Shown here: positions 60,143 through 64,000 of the stretch, one piece after another
Position numbering within the stretch: the stretch's first letter is position 1
Layout of the letters: each line of letters starts with the position of its first letter
Assembly (NCBI GenBank): GCA_026724425.1
Contig: JAIUCV010000103.1
Span: 2,914,001-2,978,000 of the forward strand
Direction: 5' to 3'
DNA: 64,000 bases
Origin: Erythrophleum ivorense
Lineage: Eukaryota > Streptophyta > Magnoliopsida > Fabales > Fabaceae
The notes under the pieces: model-generated
The model's database searches: none
Told to the model about the DNA's origin: nothing
The model's input: the letters and a program-made list of their open reading frames with translations, nothing else
Translations under genes and position numbers: made by a program

Positions 60143-63100
60143 CATGTACTCAATAAATATATGGCATGTTTAACGGATTTTTTATTTAAGTTTCTAATTT
60201 AAGAACAAGCTCGTGGCCATCTTTGAAATTGTGAACAGCAGGGAGGAAAGGGAAATGGTAAAATTGGAATACAAGTCATGGTACGCAGTCTTAGTATATT
60301 ACTTATTTGTAGTAAATGACTTAATTAATATTCCGTTAATTAAAATTTAATGTATTTTTTTTTATTATGATTATAAATGGCAGCCTTTGATTGCAGTTTT
60401 TCTGTAAATGCACATCAGCGCATAGCTGGATTAAATATCTGCGCCCGTTCAACAACACGGCAGTTTATTGCGATTTTAGGGATACAAAACAAAACAATGT
60501 TTTTATAAGGAAAATAAATGAAAAAAATTTATATACAATTCTTTGCATTTTTCTTATCAAGTTTTTTAACTAAATTATAATAAATGTATACTTTTTAATA
60601 ATAATATGATAAATGTATAATTTTTTAAAAAGTTTATATTTTTAATTAAATCATATATTTATCATATTATTATTAAAAATTATATATTTGTTATGTTTTA
60701 ACTAAAAATATATTAAAATCAAAATCAAGCTGATTTCATGAAAGTGATTTTATTGTTTTCACAAAATGTCTTGGAAAATTGACTTTTCTCGAAAAATGAC
60801 TTTTTTCTTACTTTTAATCATTCATGTTTTAAAAGATTGAAATGAAAGTTAATTTCATACAATTGTTTTCAAATTAAATTTTTTAAAAATCACAATGTCA
60901 ATATTCACATTATATTTAAAGAAAATGATTTGCTGGCGATTTTATAAGAACCAAAATAATTTTTTTAAAAAAAGAATAATATATTAAAAGTCTAATTTAT
61001 CTCTTTCTAGACTCTTTTAAAATTAACAATTATCCTATTAAAAGGGTTAATTTTTGAAGAGACTTTTTTCCAAATTATACTTGTTTAATAAAATTTCACT
61101 AAGTTCTCAATTCCAATGATTTCTTCTAATATTCTTTTACTTCTCAATAGACAGAACAAATTGCTTGTCACATGTGTTAAATATGTCAAAATACTAACAA
61201 CCAAAATTAAAATCATATAAAGTTTTTATATACTGAAAAAATAAACATATTTACTGCTAAATCAACCCTCTCAAGATTACAAACTTCAAGACACTAAATG
61301 CTCTCTTCTCTGTAGGAGACTACTGCCGGAGAACTAACAAAGAGAAGTTTGGGAAAAAGGTTGATATCTGAATGACATCACTAGAATTTGATAGAGCACC
61401 CTTTCAGTACCTATGACATTACATACAAGTAAATACTAGCATATAGCAGAGACAGTGCAAAGAGGGTGTGCATTCCACTAACTTGTGTTCCTTAATTATC
61501 CATTTAGGTGGGTCCTCTCGTGAGTGCTGCCATGAATCCTCATTCTCTTCAATTTAAACAATCTTTTCCAGTTTCACCAAACAAAGACGTCCTTTACGTA
61601 GTGGACAAAAGATAGTACTAACAACCCAATGCTCTGTCAGAGAGCACTGAAGATAATATTTATAAGTTTTCTAGAGTATGAGTTATGGATAAAACTTCGA
61701 TGTAGTTTGTTTGTTGTTTGATATTTCAATAATAGCATAATATGGAAATATTTTAATAATACATTATTAACTCCTTCAAATGAGTTCTTTATCTGTTATA
61801 ATTTAATGAGTAAATTATAGTAAACTACCTTGAGGCTTGGTTAAATTATATATAATTTTTTATTTTAAAATTTTCATTTAATTCCTTAACATTTGATGTA
61901 TATTACAAAAAAATTTTCTCTAATATATTGTTTGTCATAGAAATTAATTTTATGCATAATATGCATTTCTTCCAAAAATAAAATTAATTAATTGTCTTTA
62001 TTATCATATTAGGAATAATATTATGATTTCATGTTGAATATTAACATTAACTTAGTTATTGAAATCATAATCGCATGTTTTGCATAAAATTAACTTGATT
62101 AACAAAAAATAAATTTGATAAAAGATTTTTATAATATATATCAAGAAGTCAAATATATTTTTAAAACAGAGATATCAAAGATAACTAAATTTTAGAAGGG
62201 GTTAGTATAATTTACTTTAATTTAATTAAAAAATATGATAATAAATACTTAAACAACCACATTTATTTTTTTAGAAAAAAAATTAAGGTTTCAATTCATT
62301 AGTAGATTGTTATCAAGTTTGGCCATTTCTTAAACTTATTAGCCATAAGTGTGAGCCACAATATTCCTAGTGTTATGGTCTTACATCAAAAGGGAAAAAC
62401 ATCACATTCAGAATGCTTACGGATAGTTCACAGCAGATATTAGTGACTACTGTCACCTCTAGCCACTTAGGCAAGGCATGCGAATAAAGGCTAGAGCTCC
62501 TTTACCTTATTCACTCACCATACTCGAGTTATTATTGAAAGGACAAGATTTATCTCAAAGTTTTTCAAATGTCTTCTATCAATTTTTCCAATGCAAAGAC
62601 ATCTGGAAAAAGCTTCTGTTTTTTTTTCCATCAAAACCCAATCATGAGACAAGAGTTATTAAAATAATTGTGATATTTCTATTAAGATCTTGATATCAAT
62701 TGCCTAAAACCCTTCAAAAAAAATTTTTCCTTATTCAGAGGTATATGAGATGCAAGTCTGTCTTCACAGTTCAACAGGGCTAGGTATAAGGCATTGAAAG
62801 GACTGCCCAGCGCTTACCAGGAAAAAGCCCTCACCTTGAGAAAATAGTTGTGGGACACCAAGGATTAGTTCGCTTTCAAACTCAGTGTGTCTATACTTTT
62901 GATTCGCCAAGAAGATCTTTACGTCCCTCATCCCGACCAGGAAAAGCAAAAGCATAGTGAAAAGCAGATATTATAATGGCTTTGAACACCTTCATGGCCA
63001 CCATGTTGAAATCAGTACTCCTGGGCAGCTTTACCATAAATATACAAACAATCCAAGGTGTGAAGTGAAAAGACATAACAAAGTCATCCATTTTCCATTT

Positions 63101-63617
63101 TTAAAGTTTAGCAGTCAAAAAATGAGGGGATACGTACCGGAAATTATGCACCAACAGATCCTATTATCATCCCTGTTTTACCAGAAAATAATGAAAGGGA
63201 CAAGGGAAAAGCGAATCACTTGAAGATCTGTTAATGGTCTCCTACATATCTGATTTTATGATTTTTTATAAAGTAAATTGGGCACTAAGCATTTATGCAC
63301 AGCTTCATTTAGCCAGAGACAGTAATATCAGAGTAAATCAGCTTCTTTGTTTCTATATCCGTTTATTGCATAGTAAACTACGTAAAATTTAACCAACACA
63401 GGTAGCTCAAATACCGTCTTTCCATCAACGTGAAAATATCCCTGCCCATTTTACATTAATAAAGAACAGTGCAGTCAAACAACAAACTATGGTAAAACTT
63501 CTAAGTTAAAAAGAGAAGAAAGAGACGTGTAGAAGATTGCCTTTAATTACATATATAAAGCACAGGACCTCTAGAGCACCACTTACAACTATTTTCTTCA
63601 GTCTTAAAGATACCATT
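59223..63617. other. AT-rich intergenic region
   Basis: No supported gene. TA microsatellites occur at about 59431-59450 and 60094-60138. Stretches of more average composition at 61265-61640 and 62390-63230 have only short frames without family resemblance. Part of 63240-63617 may be the 3' flank of the next gene. Confidence 0.5.
60094..60138. repeat. TA microsatellite, about 45 bp
   Basis: Uninterrupted alternation of T and A; the longest of roughly ten TA runs in the window. Confidence 0.9.
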
Positions 63618-63935
63618 TTAGCTTGAAGGTGAACCATTAGTATCTTGTCTAGGGATCGATGATTGTGGACTAGGAGTTTGCCTTAACTTGATCTCTTTTT
63701 TGGTTGAGCCTAGGCTGCTTTCCCCCCTCAATTCAGTTACTCGAGGGCTGTGCATCCTTCGCACTAGCTGTGGACTATTAGCAGGTCTTATATCCCCAAA
63801 TGAAGTTGATGTTGAACTTGTTGTTTTTGGGCTGTGGATGCCACGAATCTCCCCACGGCTCCTCGTAATAATCTCATCAAGAATTTCCCCATCACTAAAG
63901 TTGACAGTTGTTGCTTGAGTTTGACTACTTGGATC
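63618..63935 (-). CDS. Last exon of an unrecognised minus-strand gene (partial)
   Basis: On the minus strand an acceptor (CCGACAG, preceded by T-rich sequence) is followed by a 318-bp exon of 105 codons ending in TAA at 63618-63620. The peptide is rich in Ser, Arg, Pro and Thr (FSDGEILDEIITRSRGEIRG, then SPQLVRRMHSPRVTELRGES, ending QDTNGSPSS). It looks disordered, with several RxxSP-type sites that could be phosphorylated. I cannot name the family; upstream exons lie beyond the right edge. Confidence 0.65.
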   Translation of the reverse strand, partial: DPSSQTQATTVNFSDGEILDEIITRSRGEIRGIHSPKTTSSTSTSFGDIRPANSPQLVRRMHSPRVTELRGESSLGSTKKEIKLRQTPSPQSSIPRQDTNGSPSS

Positions 63936-64000
63936 CTGTCGGATATAAAAACATCAACCTAAGAACAAAAGCTTTGACAGACACATAATATAATACTAGG

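Noticed and set aside
62891..63223. Short frames on both strands near 62.9-63.2 kb
   Set aside because: They overlap each other, lack family resemblance and have no splice partners linking them to the exon at 63618-63935.
1..64000. CRISPR arrays, bacterial operons, tRNA or rRNA genes
   Set aside because: None seen; the direct repeats are degenerate plant repeats without regular spacers, and the genes are intron-containing plant genes.

Overview
This window is nuclear DNA of a flowering plant, almost certainly a eudicot and probably a woody rosid. The evidence is interrupted genes with GT/AG introns, plant-only gene families (plastid PEP/phosphate translocator, R2R3-MYB, RAN1-type copper ATPase), very AT-rich spacers, many TA microsatellites and plant repeat types (TRIMs, Stowaway-like and hAT-like MITEs, a Copia-like solo LTR). 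I cannot name the species.

Layout, left to right. 1-210: end of an internal exon of an unrecognised + strand gene. 969-1300: two candidate minus-strand exons of unknown identity. 1938-5640 (minus): 12-exon gene for the U3 snoRNP protein MPP10. 6769-7420 (minus): decayed fragment of a RAN1/HMA7 copper-transporting P-type ATPase. 7421-10560: AT-rich spacer with a 35-bp tandem repeat and two poly(A)-tailed retrosequences. 10991-16955 (+): PX plus DUF4206 (Rubicon-homology zinc finger) protein. 17960-20284 (minus): 8-exon multi-pass membrane protein. 20.3-29.4 kb: gene-poor, with three separate local duplications. 29459-33115 (minus): plastid-type UVR + ApaG protein whose last intron holds three transposable elements. 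33.5-51.5 kb: array of four large, diverged direct repeats carrying nested insertions. 52123-55348 (+): plastid phosphoenolpyruvate/phosphate translocator, PPT1-like. 57311-59222 (+): R2R3-MYB of the MYB98/115/118 group. 59.2-63.6 kb: AT-rich spacer. 63618-63935 (minus): last exon of an unrecognised gene running off the right edge.

The genes do not form a pathway; this is an ordinary stretch of plant chromosome with a repeat-rich middle. The most unusual part is the 33.5-51.5 kb array. Its units share islands conserved better than the surrounding DNA, including a 130-bp segment with splice-like borders and one open frame in three copies. Each unit carries its own private set of transposon insertions, several checkable against the empty site in a sister unit.

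All exon borders were placed by eye from splice consensus and reading frame, without alignment or transcript data.
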